Part shown: one piece after another, positions 32,581 to 41,828 of the stretch
Layout of the letters: every line of letters begins with the position of its first letter
Position numbering within the stretch: position 1 is the stretch's first letter
Assembly (NCBI RefSeq): GCF_001570425.1
Contig: NZ_BCSX01000047.1
Location: forward strand, 1-64,000
Reading direction: 5' to 3'
Origin: Mycolicibacterium brisbanense
GTDB lineage: Bacteria; Actinomycetota; Actinomycetes; Mycobacteriales; Mycobacteriaceae
Length of the DNA stretch: 64,000 bases
Program-made: the position numbers and the translations under genes
Notes under the pieces: model-generated
Told to the model about the DNA's origin: nothing
The model's database searches: none
The model's input: only the letters and a program-made list of their open reading frames with translations

Positions 32581-33395
32581 CAGGCAACTCCTTTGAGTAA
32601 CTGTCGGGGTTTGACGCCGACCATCGTGGTCGGGTCGAGGGCGGCGGCGCGCAGCGCCTGGGTGTAGGGCTCGGCCGGGTGCGCGAGAACGTCTGCGGTG
32701 ACTCCGCTTTCGACGATCGAGCCCGACGACATCACGATGATGGAGTCGCTGATCTCGCGCACCACGCCGAGGTTGTGTGAGATGAACACGTAGGTCAACC
32801 CGGTGTCGCGTTTGATCTCCCGCAGCAGTTCGAGCACCTGGGCCTGCACCGAAACGTCCAGTGCGCTGGTCGCCTCGTCGCACACCAGCAGTTCGGGCTC
32901 GCTGGCCAGGGCCCGTGCGATGCCGATGCGCTGGCGTTGGCCGCCGGAGAACTCACCGGGCTTGCGATGTGATGCGCTCGACGGCAGACCGACGCGATCG
33001 ATCAGCTCGGCGGCCCGTTTCTCGCGGTCGGCACGGCTGCGAATTCCCCTGAGCCGCAGGGGCTCGGAGACGATGTCGACGGCATTGAGATGCGGATCGA
33101 GAGATCCGTACGGATCCTGGAAAACCATCTGGATGCGGGATCGGTACGGCTTGAGCCCACGCTCGGAGAGCCGCGCGATATCGGTGCCGTCGAAGCGGAT
33201 ATGCCCCGAGGTCGGCGTGACGAGCCGGACGATCGACTTGGCGATCGTGGACTTACCGCAGCCGGATTCGCCGACCACGGCCAGCGTCGCGCCTTTCGGG
33301 ACCGAGAAACTGACCTGGTCGACTGCGCGGAAAACCCCTCCCGCGACGGGATATTCGACCACGAGATCCTCGACGGACAGCAGCGGGGTGGTCAT
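32580..33395 (-). CDS. ABC transporter ATP-binding protein, OppF/DppF type
   Basis: 271 aa. Walker A GESGCGKST (about 40-48), signature FSGGQRQRIGIARAL, Walker B ELLVCDEATSALD, H-loop VFISHNLG, and the oligopeptide-transporter C-terminal region (HPAEPYTQALRAA). One of two ATPases of a peptide/nickel-type importer. Overlaps the preceding ATPase by 4 nt. Confidence 0.93.
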   Translation of the reverse strand: MTTPLLSVEDLVVEYPVAGGVFRAVDQVSFSVPKGATLAVVGESGCGKSTIAKSIVRLVTPTSGHIRFDGTDIARLSERGLKPYRSRIQMVFQDPYGSLDPHLNAVDIVSEPLRLRGIRSRADREKRAAELIDRVGLPSSASHRKPGEFSGGQRQRIGIARALASEPELLVCDEATSALDVSVQAQVLELLREIKRDTGLTYVFISHNLGVVREISDSIIVMSSGSIVESGVTADVLAHPAEPYTQALRAAALDPTTMVGVKPRQLLKGVA

Positions 33396-34210
33396 GCCGG
33401 AACTCCTTGGGGTGCGTGATCGCCGAGCCTGGGCACGGCTGCCAGCAGCTTGCGGGCATAGTCGCTCTGCGGATGGCAGATCAGATCCTCGGCACCGCCG
33501 GTCTCGACGAACCTGCCGTCCTTCATCACCATGATGCGGTCCGACATCAACCGGGCCACCCCGAGATCGTGGGTGATCAGCAGCATCCCGACGCCCGTGT
33601 TCTCCTGCACTTCCAGTAGCAGGTCGAGGATGCTGGCCTGCACGGTCACGTCGAGGGCGCTGGTCGGCTCGTCGGCGACGATGAGTTCGGGGCTCGCGGC
33701 CAGTGCGGTGGCGATCAGCACGCGTTGCAGCATGCCACCGGACAGTTGGTGCGGGTACTTGCCCAGCTGGGTCGCGGGCCGCGGAATCCGGACCTGCTCC
33801 AGAAGTTCGACGGCCCTGGCGGTTTCGCGTGCCTTGCCTTTGATGCCGCTGTGCCGGATGGCGTCGCGCAGCTGAGCGCCGATGTTGTGGACGGGACTGA
33901 GCGCGGTCATCGGATCCTGCGGGATCAGTGCGATGTGCCTGCCGCGGACCTTCTCCAGCGCCTTGGTGTTGCCGAGAATGTCGGTGCCCTGGAACTCGGC
34001 GCGGCCGGACAGCACCGCGAGATCGGAGGGCAGCAGGCCAAGGATGCCCATCGCGGTGGTCGATTTCCCGGAGCCGGATTCACCGATGATCGTGACGGTT
34101 TCGCCGGCGTCGATGCAGAAGGACACCCCGTCCACCGCGCGGATCACGCCGTTCGCGGTGATCAACTCGACTTGCAATGCGTCGACTTTCAGCAGGTTTC
34201 CCATGCTCAT
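33392..34210 (-). CDS. ABC transporter ATP-binding protein, OppD/DppD type
   Basis: 272 aa. Walker A GESGSGKST, signature LSGGMLQRVLIATAL, Walker B ELIVADEPTSALD, H-loop LLITHDLG. The start ATG at 34210 overlaps the permease stop (ATGA); a second in-frame ATG lies two codons later. Energises the importer together with the OppF-type subunit. Confidence 0.93.
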   Translation of the reverse strand: MSMGNLLKVDALQVELITANGVIRAVDGVSFCIDAGETVTIIGESGSGKSTTAMGILGLLPSDLAVLSGRAEFQGTDILGNTKALEKVRGRHIALIPQDPMTALSPVHNIGAQLRDAIRHSGIKGKARETARAVELLEQVRIPRPATQLGKYPHQLSGGMLQRVLIATALAASPELIVADEPTSALDVTVQASILDLLLEVQENTGVGMLLITHDLGVARLMSDRIMVMKDGRFVETGGAEDLICHPQSDYARKLLAAVPRLGDHAPQGVPA

Positions 34211-35145
34211 GCTGCTTTCTTGGAGAGCGGAAGGCGTTTGAGCAGACCGAACTTGAAGCCACCGCTGCGGTCGCGGAGGCCGTCGCCGAGCAGGTTCACC
34301 CCGATCACGAGGACGGCGATCACCAGACCGGGCAGCGTCACCAGCCACCACGACGTGGTGACGTAGTCCTGGCCGTCGGAGATGATGCGGCCCCACGTGG
34401 CGAACGGCCGTTGCGGCCCGGCGCCGAGGTAGCTCAGCGCACTTTCCAGCAACACGGCTTGCGCGAGCAGCAGCAGCACCACGAGCGACACCTGCTTGAC
34501 GACGTTGGGTATGACGTGGCGCAGCAGGATCGCGAAGCCGCCCAGCCCGAGAACCCTCGCCGCTGCGACGTAAGGCTTTTCGCGTTCGACGAGGCACAGT
34601 GAGCGGGTCAACCGGGCGATCTCGGGCCACTGTGCGATCGCGATGACGAACGTGATCACGGGGATCGACGGGCCGAACAGGGCCACCACGAGGAGCAGCA
34701 TCATGAGCAGGGGCAGCGACAGTTGGGCTTCCAGCAGTCGGCTGACCACGGCGTCGACCCATCCGCCCCAGTATCCGGCGGCCGCGCCGAGCACCAGCCC
34801 GATGAGTCCTGACACCACTACCGCGAGGATGCCGACGGTCAGCGACACCTGACCGCCGTAGAGCACGCGGGCCAGCAGATCGCGGCCGAGCTGATCGGTG
34901 CCGAACAGGTGCCCGTCGGTCAGCGGGGGCAGGCGGCGTTCGCCGAGATGTGTGGCATCGGGCGACGGCAACGGCAGCACCCGCGCGAACGCGACCGGCA
35001 GGACCACCAGCAGCGTGCACACGCTGCCGACCCAGATCTTGACGCGGCTGTCGCGGGCCCGGCGGGTCGCGCCGGCCTTGGCGATGTCGCGCGCGGTGAC
35101 AGCGCTCGGCCGCGGTTGGGCAGGCGGGGCGACGAGAGTGGTCAT
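34207..35145 (-). CDS. ABC transporter permease, OppC/DppC type
   Basis: 312 aa. An N-terminal cytoplasmic stretch and first membrane segment (about 37-58) are followed by the OppC hallmark HLFGTDQLGRDLLARVLYGG and five further helices. The EAA-like loop is EREKPYVAAARVLGLGGFAI. Partner of the OppB-type permease, which its gene overlaps by 4 nt. Confidence 0.92.
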   Translation of the reverse strand: MTTLVAPPAQPRPSAVTARDIAKAGATRRARDSRVKIWVGSVCTLLVVLPVAFARVLPLPSPDATHLGERRLPPLTDGHLFGTDQLGRDLLARVLYGGQVSLTVGILAVVVSGLIGLVLGAAAGYWGGWVDAVVSRLLEAQLSLPLLMMLLLVVALFGPSIPVITFVIAIAQWPEIARLTRSLCLVEREKPYVAAARVLGLGGFAILLRHVIPNVVKQVSLVVLLLLAQAVLLESALSYLGAGPQRPFATWGRIISDGQDYVTTSWWLVTLPGLVIAVLVIGVNLLGDGLRDRSGGFKFGLLKRLPLSKKAA

Positions 35146-36140
35146 TTGGCGGTTCCTTTCCCGAGCCGGACCCGTGGATCGAGAAGCGGATAACAGAGGT
35201 CGACGAGAAGCTGCACGAGCACCGCGAGGGCGGCGGTGACCAGCACGGTGGCCTGGATCAGTGGGTAGTCACGGGTCTCAAGAGCCCGGACGACGAGCGA
35301 GCCGACACCGGGCCATGCGAACACCACCTCGACGACGACGACACCGTTGAGCAATGAGGCGAAGCGCGTGCCCAGTGCCGTCAGCACCGGGATGGCCGAA
35401 TTGCGCATCGCATAGCGCCAGATCAACTGGCGTTCCGAGACGCCCCGGGCCCGCGCGACGGTCACGTACGGCGACGTGAATGCGCCGACCATCTCACGCC
35501 GCACGAGCCGCGAGATGAGGGCGATCTGCAGGATCGCGATGGTCACGGTCGGGAGCACGAGACTGGACCACGTCGCGAAGCCCGCGGTCGGGAAGATCGG
35601 GATGAGCACCGCGAAGACCGTGATGAGCATGAGCCCGGTCCAGAAGTCGGGCATGGACTGGCCGGCGATGGTGACGGCGTTGGCGCCGAGTTCGCGTCGG
35701 GTGTCGGCATTTCGGGCCATCCACACGCCGAGCGGAACCGAGACGACCGTCGTCAGCAGGATCGACGCGATCGACAGCGTGAGGGTGTAGGGCAGCCGGT
35801 CGAGCACCACATCCAAGGCCGGCGCCTGGAACGAATAGGACGTGCCGAGGTCCAGGTGCAGCAGCCCCTGCAGGTACCGCAGATACTGCACGAACACGGA
35901 TTGATCCAGTCCCATGCTGGTTCGAATGCGCTCGATGTCGTCGCTGCTGGCAAGCGGTCCGGCCATGGCGTAGGCGGGGTCGCCCGGCGCCAACCGGACC
36001 AGCACGAACACCGTGGTCAGGGTCAGGAAGATCGCCAGTGCGCTCTGCCCGAGGCGTTTGGCGATGTAGCGCGGGAGGGCAGCCGACGCCAGTCGGGATG
36101 CGCCCGTGCGGGTCGGCGCAAGGGTCACCTGCTGGGTCAT
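35142..36140 (-). CDS. ABC transporter permease, OppB/DppB type
   Basis: 332 aa with six membrane helices. The typical start is YIAKRLGQSALAIFLTLTTV, followed by FVLVRLAPGDPAYAM. The EAA loop is SPYVTVARARGVSERQLIWR and the C-terminus is VDLCYPLLDPRVRLG. First gene of the minus-strand transporter operon (permeases, ATPases, aldo-keto reductase, aldolase). Divergent from its binding-protein gene, with TTGCGC operators in the 178-bp spacer. Confidence 0.93.
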   Translation of the reverse strand: MTQQVTLAPTRTGASRLASAALPRYIAKRLGQSALAIFLTLTTVFVLVRLAPGDPAYAMAGPLASSDDIERIRTSMGLDQSVFVQYLRYLQGLLHLDLGTSYSFQAPALDVVLDRLPYTLTLSIASILLTTVVSVPLGVWMARNADTRRELGANAVTIAGQSMPDFWTGLMLITVFAVLIPIFPTAGFATWSSLVLPTVTIAILQIALISRLVRREMVGAFTSPYVTVARARGVSERQLIWRYAMRNSAIPVLTALGTRFASLLNGVVVVEVVFAWPGVGSLVVRALETRDYPLIQATVLVTAALAVLVQLLVDLCYPLLDPRVRLGKGTAK

Positions 36141-36216
36141 CGAGTTCTCCGAGGTGGTGGCGGAAAGTCCATCGTCGACCTTTCTGTTACACAGCTCACA
36201 ATGTCATGACTGCGTA

Positions 36217-36257
36217 TTGCGCGCAAGTATCAACCCAAAGTTGCGCGTTATGCGCAA
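36217..36257. promoter_or_regulatory. TTGCGC-based operator pair between importer and acid-sugar operons
   Basis: TTGCGCGCAA (36217-36226, a perfect palindrome) and TTGCGC-N5-GCGCAA (36241-36257) lie 15 bp apart in the spacer between the divergent permease and binding-protein genes. The likely binder is the DeoR-type repressor encoded at the end of the plus-strand operon (inference). Confidence 0.6.
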
Positions 36258-36318
36258 TCCGATTAGAGTTCCCTGTGTCCACCATCACACTGATCCGTAT
36301 GCCGCCTGGAGGTCGACC

Positions 36319-37905
36319 GTGACCAAATCGATTCTGGATCAGCAGTTTTCCCGCCGAGCGCTGCTGCGGTCGAGCCTGTTCGCGGGCGCTGGGCTGGCAT
36401 TCGGCGCGACGGCAGGCTCGTTGGCCGGCTGCGCGACGCCGACCGGCACACCCGGGCCGACCACCATGAGTCTCGGCCTCAACCGGTCGCTCGTGAGCCT
36501 GGACAACAAGCTCAACCAGTTCGACGCGGCGCTGACCGTCCAGCGCGGAGTCCGGCAAGCCCTGACCGAGATCAATCACGACCTGCGCCCGCAGCTCGTG
36601 CTGGCCGACCAGTTCAGACTCACCTCCCCGACGCAGTGGTACGTGCACCTGCGACCCGGCGTGCGGTACTCCGACGGCTCGCCGGTGCGCGTCGAAGACG
36701 TCGCGACCGCCCTCAAGATGTACAGCGAGGTCAACGGATCGTTCGTCGCCGGGTTCTTTCCCGAGTTCCCGACGGTCGAGGCGATCGACGATACGAGCTT
36801 CACACTCAACACCGTGCGCCCGGTGCCGGTGCTGGACTACCTGATGTCCAACATCCTCATCACGCCGGCGGCCGCCAACAAACCCGAGGAGTTGCAGAGC
36901 GGCGTCGGCACGGGCCCGTACGTTGTCACGGAAAGCAACCGCGGCGCAGGCACCTACACCCTGGTGCGCAACGACAAGTACTGGGGCGCACCGGCACATG
37001 TCGAATCGGTGCGGGTGCGCTTCATTCCCGACGAGACCAGCCGGGTCGTCGCGCTGCGCAGCGGTGACATCGATGTGATCGACTCCATCACCCCCGATTC
37101 GGCCGACCAGCTCGACGGCCTCGCCGGCGTGGCCATCGACCGCGTCGACGGCGTGCGCCTCAACCAACTGTTCTTCAACTTCCGTAAGCCCAAGGGACAT
37201 CCGATCGCCGACGCCCGTGTGCGCCGCGCACTGACCTATGCGATCGACGGCAGGTCGTTGATCGACGAGGTCATGCAGGGGTCGGCCACGGCGTCGCGCG
37301 GCGTCATCCCGCTGACCCTGGACGGGGCCATCGAGACGGGGGAGTACAGCTACGATCCCGGGCGGGCGAAGGCCGAACTCGACGCGCTCGGCATCCGCGA
37401 TCTCGATCTCAAAATCATCTGGGAATCAGGAGAATTCGCGGCCGACACCGACATCATGGAGTCGGTCGTGCAGATGCTCGGCGCGGTCGGCGTACGCGCC
37501 CGGCTGCAACAGTTCGAACCCGGCGGCGACATCATGCAGTGGCGCCAGGGCAAGACCGGGGACTGGGACGTGCTGGGCAACGGCTTCCCGAGCCCGACGG
37601 GCCTTGCGCTGACCATCATGCAGGGCATGTACGCCGGAACCCCCGAAAAGGAAGCCACCCGCGACAGCTACCACGGCTACGTCTTCCCCGAGATCACCGC
37701 GGTCATCACCCAGGCCTCCGAGGAACCGGACCCGAAACGCCGCGCCGCGCTGCTCGCCGACGCGCAACGAAAGATCTGGGACACCTGCCCCATGCTGTGG
37801 TCGTTCGTCCCCAAGGCCGTGCTGGCCCGCCGCACGCGCATCGAAGGAATCACCTTGCGTCCCACCAACTCCTACAACCTGACGGCGGTGTCCCTGCGCT
37901 CATGA
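36319..37905 (+). CDS. Extracellular solute-binding protein, family 5, Tat-type lipoprotein
   Basis: 528 aa. The N-terminus has the twin-arginine motif SRRALLRSSL, a hydrophobic stretch and lipobox LAGC, so it should be exported by Tat and lipid-anchored. The SBP_bac_5 domain includes LRPGVRYSDGSPVRVEDVATALKMYSE-type sequence (about 115-140) and RRALTYAIDGRSLIDEV. GTG at 36319 with GGAGGT just upstream. It supplies the divergent ABC importer. Family 5 proteins bind peptides but also glycosides and sugar acids, so the ligand is open. Stop overlaps the next start (ATGA). Confidence 0.92.
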   Translation: MTKSILDQQFSRRALLRSSLFAGAGLAFGATAGSLAGCATPTGTPGPTTMSLGLNRSLVSLDNKLNQFDAALTVQRGVRQALTEINHDLRPQLVLADQFRLTSPTQWYVHLRPGVRYSDGSPVRVEDVATALKMYSEVNGSFVAGFFPEFPTVEAIDDTSFTLNTVRPVPVLDYLMSNILITPAAANKPEELQSGVGTGPYVVTESNRGAGTYTLVRNDKYWGAPAHVESVRVRFIPDETSRVVALRSGDIDVIDSITPDSADQLDGLAGVAIDRVDGVRLNQLFFNFRKPKGHPIADARVRRALTYAIDGRSLIDEVMQGSATASRGVIPLTLDGAIETGEYSYDPGRAKAELDALGIRDLDLKIIWESGEFAADTDIMESVVQMLGAVGVRARLQQFEPGGDIMQWRQGKTGDWDVLGNGFPSPTGLALTIMQGMYAGTPEKEATRDSYHGYVFPEITAVITQASEEPDPKRRAALLADAQRKIWDTCPMLWSFVPKAVLARRTRIEGITLRPTNSYNLTAVSLRS

Positions 37906-39068
37906 GCACCTCACCGACCACCACCGACGGCACCGTTCGCGCCACCACCGAACCCGGACGGCGCCAGGCCTTGTTGCCGCTACCCCAGGTACAGAATCAC
38001 GCGGCCAACCTCACGGTGTTGCCCGACGGCGCCCTGGCGTGCGTGTGGTTCGCCGGAACCCAGGAAGGCGTCCCGGACATCAGTGTGTGGTTCTCGCGCC
38101 TCGACGGCGACACCTGGACCGCGCCGGTGCAACTGTCCGACGATCCGACACGCTCGGAGCAGAATCCGGTGCTGCACGTGGCCAAATCCGGTGCGCTGTG
38201 GCTCATGTGGACCTCACAACACGCGGGCAACCAGGACACCGCCCGGGTGTTGCGCCGCATCTCGACCGACGGTGGGGCCAGCTGGGGGCCGGTGCACACG
38301 CTGCTTCCGGAGACCGACGAGGGCGGCGTATTCGTCCGCCAGCCGATCGTGACGCTGCCGAGCGGGCGTCTGTTGCTGCCCATCTTCCACTGCGTCAAGA
38401 TGGCCGGCCGTAAATGGGTGGGAGACCACGATTTCAGCGCGGTGATGATCTCCGACGACGCCGGTGAAACCTGGCGTGAGGTCGCGGTGCCCGACAGCAC
38501 CGGTTGTGTGCACATGAACATCGGTAGGCTCTCCGACGGCACCTTGGTGGCGCTGTACCGCAGCCGGTGGGCCGACTTCGTGTACCGCAGTACCTCGACC
38601 GACGACGGTGAGACCTGGACCGCGCCGGAGCCGACCGAATTGCCCAACAACAACTCGTCCATCCAGTTCGTCGTGTTGCCGGATGATCGACTTGCGTTGG
38701 TGTTCAACGATTCCAGCGCCGAGGATGCCACCGAGCGAAGAACCTCGCTGTACGACGAGATCGACGACGACGGGTTGGCCGCGACGCAGGAAAAGCCCGC
38801 CGAACAGCTGGGCCGCGCGTTCTGGGGCGCACCGCGGGCGCCGATGACGCTCGCGATCTCTTCCGATGCCGGGCTGAGCTGGCCGACCCGGCGCAACATC
38901 GAGGTCGGGGACGGCTACTGCCTGTCCAACAACTCTCGCGACGGGCTCAACCGCGAATTGTCCTACCCGACCATCACCGCGACCGGCGACCGCCTGCACA
39001 TTGCGTTCACCCGGTTCCGGCAGGCCATCGAGTACGTCGAAGTGACCGACGACTGGGTGAGCGGATGA
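37902..39068 (+). CDS. Sialidase-fold (Asp-box/BNR repeat) protein without signal peptide
   Basis: 388 aa. At least four Asp-box motifs mark a six-bladed beta-propeller: STDGGASWGP, SDDAGETWRE, STDDGETWTA and SSDAGLSWPT. The N-terminal NHAANLTVLPDGALACVWFA and the conserved VRQPIVTLPSGRLLLPIFH resemble exo-sialidase/BNR-4 families. No signal peptide or membrane segment is visible, so it should be cytoplasmic, acting on imported substrate. Because it overlaps the binding-protein gene and the SDR gene (ATGA both sides), it is a core pathway member. Glycosidase, lyase or lactonase activity cannot be separated by eye. Confidence 0.82.
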   Translation: MSTSPTTTDGTVRATTEPGRRQALLPLPQVQNHAANLTVLPDGALACVWFAGTQEGVPDISVWFSRLDGDTWTAPVQLSDDPTRSEQNPVLHVAKSGALWLMWTSQHAGNQDTARVLRRISTDGGASWGPVHTLLPETDEGGVFVRQPIVTLPSGRLLLPIFHCVKMAGRKWVGDHDFSAVMISDDAGETWREVAVPDSTGCVHMNIGRLSDGTLVALYRSRWADFVYRSTSTDDGETWTAPEPTELPNNNSSIQFVVLPDDRLALVFNDSSAEDATERRTSLYDEIDDDGLAATQEKPAEQLGRAFWGAPRAPMTLAISSDAGLSWPTRRNIEVGDGYCLSNNSRDGLNRELSYPTITATGDRLHIAFTRFRQAIEYVEVTDDWVSG

Positions 39069-39742
39069 CCACGGCCGTCGTCACCGGCGCGAGCTCCGGC
39101 ATCGGCGCGGCCACCGTACGCCGGCTGCTCGATGACGGCTGGCATGTGATCGGGCTCAGCCGCCGCGAACCCGAAATCACACACGACGAATTCGACTGGC
39201 GTCCTGCCGATCTCGACGACTCCACCGGATTGCGCGAAATCCTCTCCGGGTTGGGCGATGTCGACGCCGTGGTGCATGCCGCAGGACTGCAGCACAGTGC
39301 ACCGCTGGGGCAGTTGAACCCGGACCACGGCCTCGTGATGTGGCGCGTGCATGTGGCTGCCGCCGAAGTCCTCGTCGACACGCTGGCGCCGCGCATCCGC
39401 GACGGCGGCCGCATCGTGCTCGTCGGCAGCCGCACCATGGCCGGCAGCGCGGGCAAAAGCCAGTACGCGGCAACCAAATCCGCCCTCACGGGGCTGGCGC
39501 GGTCCTGGGCCGCGGAACTCGTGGGCGGCGGCATCACCGTCAACGTCGTCGCACCGGGACCGACAGACACCCCGATGCTGCGCGACCCGGCCCGGTGCAG
39601 CACGCCACCGAAGACTCCGCCGATGGGCCGGTTCGTCGCGCCCGAGGAGGTCGCGGGACTGATCGGGTTTCTGCTGGGGCCGCACGGCGCGAGCATCACG
39701 GGGCAGGCCATCGTGCAGTGCGCGGGGGTGTCCCTGCCATGA
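39065..39742 (+). CDS. Short-chain dehydrogenase/reductase
   Basis: 225 aa. Cofactor motif TGASSGIG (6-13), structural VHAAG, catalytic Ser in VGSRTMAG and Tyr/Lys in SQYAATKSAL, then NVVAPGPTDTPM. A classical SDR using NAD(P). Within the acid-sugar operon it would oxidise a hydroxyl or aldehyde of the imported compound before phosphorylation. Overlaps both neighbours by 4 nt. Confidence 0.9.
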   Translation: MTTAVVTGASSGIGAATVRRLLDDGWHVIGLSRREPEITHDEFDWRPADLDDSTGLREILSGLGDVDAVVHAAGLQHSAPLGQLNPDHGLVMWRVHVAAAEVLVDTLAPRIRDGGRIVLVGSRTMAGSAGKSQYAATKSALTGLARSWAAELVGGGITVNVVAPGPTDTPMLRDPARCSTPPKTPPMGRFVAPEEVAGLIGFLLGPHGASITGQAIVQCAGVSLP

Positions 39743-40812
39743 CGCCGATTCTGGTGCTGGCCGACGATCTGTCGGGTGCGGCGGAGGTGGCCGGCGGATT
39801 CCTCGGCCGCGACGCCGATCTGACGCTGCATCTGGGCGCCGGGCGAGTGACGTCCGGGGTGACGGTCGTCGACCTCGACACCAGGACCATGTCGGCCGCC
39901 GATGCGGCGCGTACCGTGGCCGAGGCGCTCGACGGTATTCCGACCGACACCCGCGTGGTCAAGAAGATCGACTCACTGCTGCGCGGACACATCGGCGCCG
40001 AAGTCGGGGTACTCGCGAAACGGGGACCGGTGCTCGTCGCCGCTGCCCTGCCCGCGCTGCGTCGCCGCGTCGAAGGCGGCGTGCTGCACGTCGATGGCAC
40101 ACCGTTGCACGAAACCGATTCCTGGCACGCCGAACTCAGCCTTCCGCCACGAACGGTCGCCGAACTGTTCGGCTCCGGCGACATCACGATCTGCGACGCC
40201 CAGACCGACGCCGACCTCGACCGCATCGTCGTCGACGCCGGACCCGACGTGCAGTTGGTCGGAACGGCCGCGCTCGCAGCCGCGGTGGCCCGGACCCTTC
40301 CTGCCGCACCGGTTCCCGTGAGCCCGCGGGATGGGCGGGCCGTGCTCGTCGTCGTCGGCACGGCGGCCCCGGCCGCGCGGGAGCAGATCGCGGCGCTGGA
40401 TCCCGACGGCCGCGCCACCGTGACCGTCGGCGCGCGACAGTTGCTGTGCGACAAGGCCGATCCTGAACCTGTGCGGCATGCGCTGGCGCGCGGCACCGCG
40501 GTGCTGACGATCGGTGGTGCGGTGGAGCCTGCCGAGACAACGGCCGTTTGCCGCGCACTCGCGACGTACGTCGCTGACCTCCAGCGCACAGTGCAACCCG
40601 ATCTCGTGCTCACCGGAGGCGAGACCGCCAGGGCTGTCGTCGATGCGATCGGCATCACGACGCTGCGGCCGGTTCATCAGATACACCACGGCGCTGTGGT
40701 TTCCGAAGCCTCCGACGGCAGGCGCATCGTGACGCGTCCCGGCAGCTTCGGCGAGAGCGACAGCCTGGTCGCGATAGTCCGTTACCTCACCCGACAGAAG
40801 GATCAGTCATGA
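39739..40812 (+). CDS. Four-carbon acid sugar kinase family protein (DUF1537; OtnK/DtnK type)
   Basis: 357 aa. The N-terminal sugar-binding motif is LVLADDLSGAAEVAGGF, with VVKKIDSLLRGHIGAEV and LPALRRRVEGGVLHVDGTPL. The C-terminal nucleotide-binding domain includes LVLTGGETARAVVDAIGI and RIVTRPGSFGESDSLVAI. The family phosphorylates four-carbon acid sugars such as D-threonate or D-erythronate (established). It is shorter than many members (usually about 410-430 aa), the lost length being in the linker. Paired with the PdxA-like gene as in known dtnK-pdxA2 operons. Confidence 0.88.
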   Translation: MTPILVLADDLSGAAEVAGGFLGRDADLTLHLGAGRVTSGVTVVDLDTRTMSAADAARTVAEALDGIPTDTRVVKKIDSLLRGHIGAEVGVLAKRGPVLVAAALPALRRRVEGGVLHVDGTPLHETDSWHAELSLPPRTVAELFGSGDITICDAQTDADLDRIVVDAGPDVQLVGTAALAAAVARTLPAAPVPVSPRDGRAVLVVVGTAAPAAREQIAALDPDGRATVTVGARQLLCDKADPEPVRHALARGTAVLTIGGAVEPAETTAVCRALATYVADLQRTVQPDLVLTGGETARAVVDAIGITTLRPVHQIHHGAVVSEASDGRRIVTRPGSFGESDSLVAIVRYLTRQKDQS

Positions 40813-41816
40813 CAATCAGCCCAACCATCGCTGTCACCATGGGCGACGGCGCCGGGGTCGGCCCCGAAGTGGTGGTGCCCGCACTGCTCGACGAGGGCGT
40901 GCTCAGCCGCTGCAACCCCGTGGTGATCGGAGACGCCAAACGGCTGCGGCGAGCTGCCGACCTCCTCGGCATCGACGCGAGGATCAACGCCGTCACGTCA
41001 CCCGCCCAGGCCGTGCCCACGCCCGGCGTGATCAACGTCATCGACCTGGATCTGCTGCCCGAGGATCTGCCGTGGGGCGAGCTGTCCGCCGTGGCGGGCA
41101 ACGCCGCCTACGAATACATCAGGGTCGCAGCCGAATTCGCGGTCCGCGGTGAGGTGCAGGCGATCTGCACGGCCCCGCTGAACAAGGAAGCCCTGCACGC
41201 CGCGGGACACATCTACCCCGGCCACACCGAACTGCTGGCACATCTGACGGGCACCGAAGAGGTGTCGATGATGCTGTCGACGCCGAAACTCAAGGTCATC
41301 CACGTCACCACCCACATCGGTCTGATCGACGCGGTCGCCCGGATCGAGCCCGGTCTGGTCGAGCGGACCATCCGGCGCGGCCATGACGCCCTCGTGCGAT
41401 CGGGCTTGGCGCAGCCCAAGATCGGCGTGTGCGGCATCAACCCGCACGCCGGCGAGAACGGTTTGTTCGGCTACGGCGAGGAGGAACAGAAGATCATCCC
41501 CGCGGTCGAGAAACTCAAGGCCGAGGGTGTCGACGTGCACGGCCCGCTGCCCGCCGACACCGCGTTCTTCCTCGCGGGCCGCGGCGATTACGACCTGATC
41601 GTGGCGATGTACCACGACCAGGGCCACGGCCCCGTGAAGGTGCTCGGCATCGAAGCCGGGGTCAACATCACGGTCGGGCTACCGGTGATCCGGACCTCGG
41701 TCGACCACGGCACGGCGTTCGACATCGCCGGCAAAGGCATTGCCGAGCACGGCAGTATGATCGAGGCGCTGCGTCAGGCGACGGAGCTGGCAACCAGCAC
41801 AGCGACGGTGAGGTAA
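40809..41816 (+). CDS. PdxA-family 4-phospho-acid-sugar dehydrogenase (PdxA2-like)
   Basis: 335 aa. PdxA family motifs are MGDGAGVGPEVV near the N-terminus, TAPLNKEALHAAGHIYPGHTELLAHLTG with metal-binding His, GINPHAGENGLFGYGEE, and MYHDQGHGPVKVLG. Classic PdxA acts in vitamin B6 synthesis, but mycobacteria make B6 by PdxS/PdxT. Beside a DUF1537 kinase the PdxA2 role is expected: NAD-dependent oxidation and decarboxylation of 4-phospho-threonate/erythronate to dihydroxyacetone phosphate. Confidence 0.9.
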   Translation: MTISPTIAVTMGDGAGVGPEVVVPALLDEGVLSRCNPVVIGDAKRLRRAADLLGIDARINAVTSPAQAVPTPGVINVIDLDLLPEDLPWGELSAVAGNAAYEYIRVAAEFAVRGEVQAICTAPLNKEALHAAGHIYPGHTELLAHLTGTEEVSMMLSTPKLKVIHVTTHIGLIDAVARIEPGLVERTIRRGHDALVRSGLAQPKIGVCGINPHAGENGLFGYGEEEQKIIPAVEKLKAEGVDVHGPLPADTAFFLAGRGDYDLIVAMYHDQGHGPVKVLGIEAGVNITVGLPVIRTSVDHGTAFDIAGKGIAEHGSMIEALRQATELATSTATVR

Positions 41817-41828
41817 CCGGGAAGACGT

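Noticed and set aside
40809..41816. PdxA as a vitamin B6 biosynthesis enzyme
   Set aside because: It is overlapped by a DUF1537 kinase gene and followed by a DeoR repressor; mycobacteria use the PdxS/PdxT route, so a PdxA2 acid-sugar role fits better.
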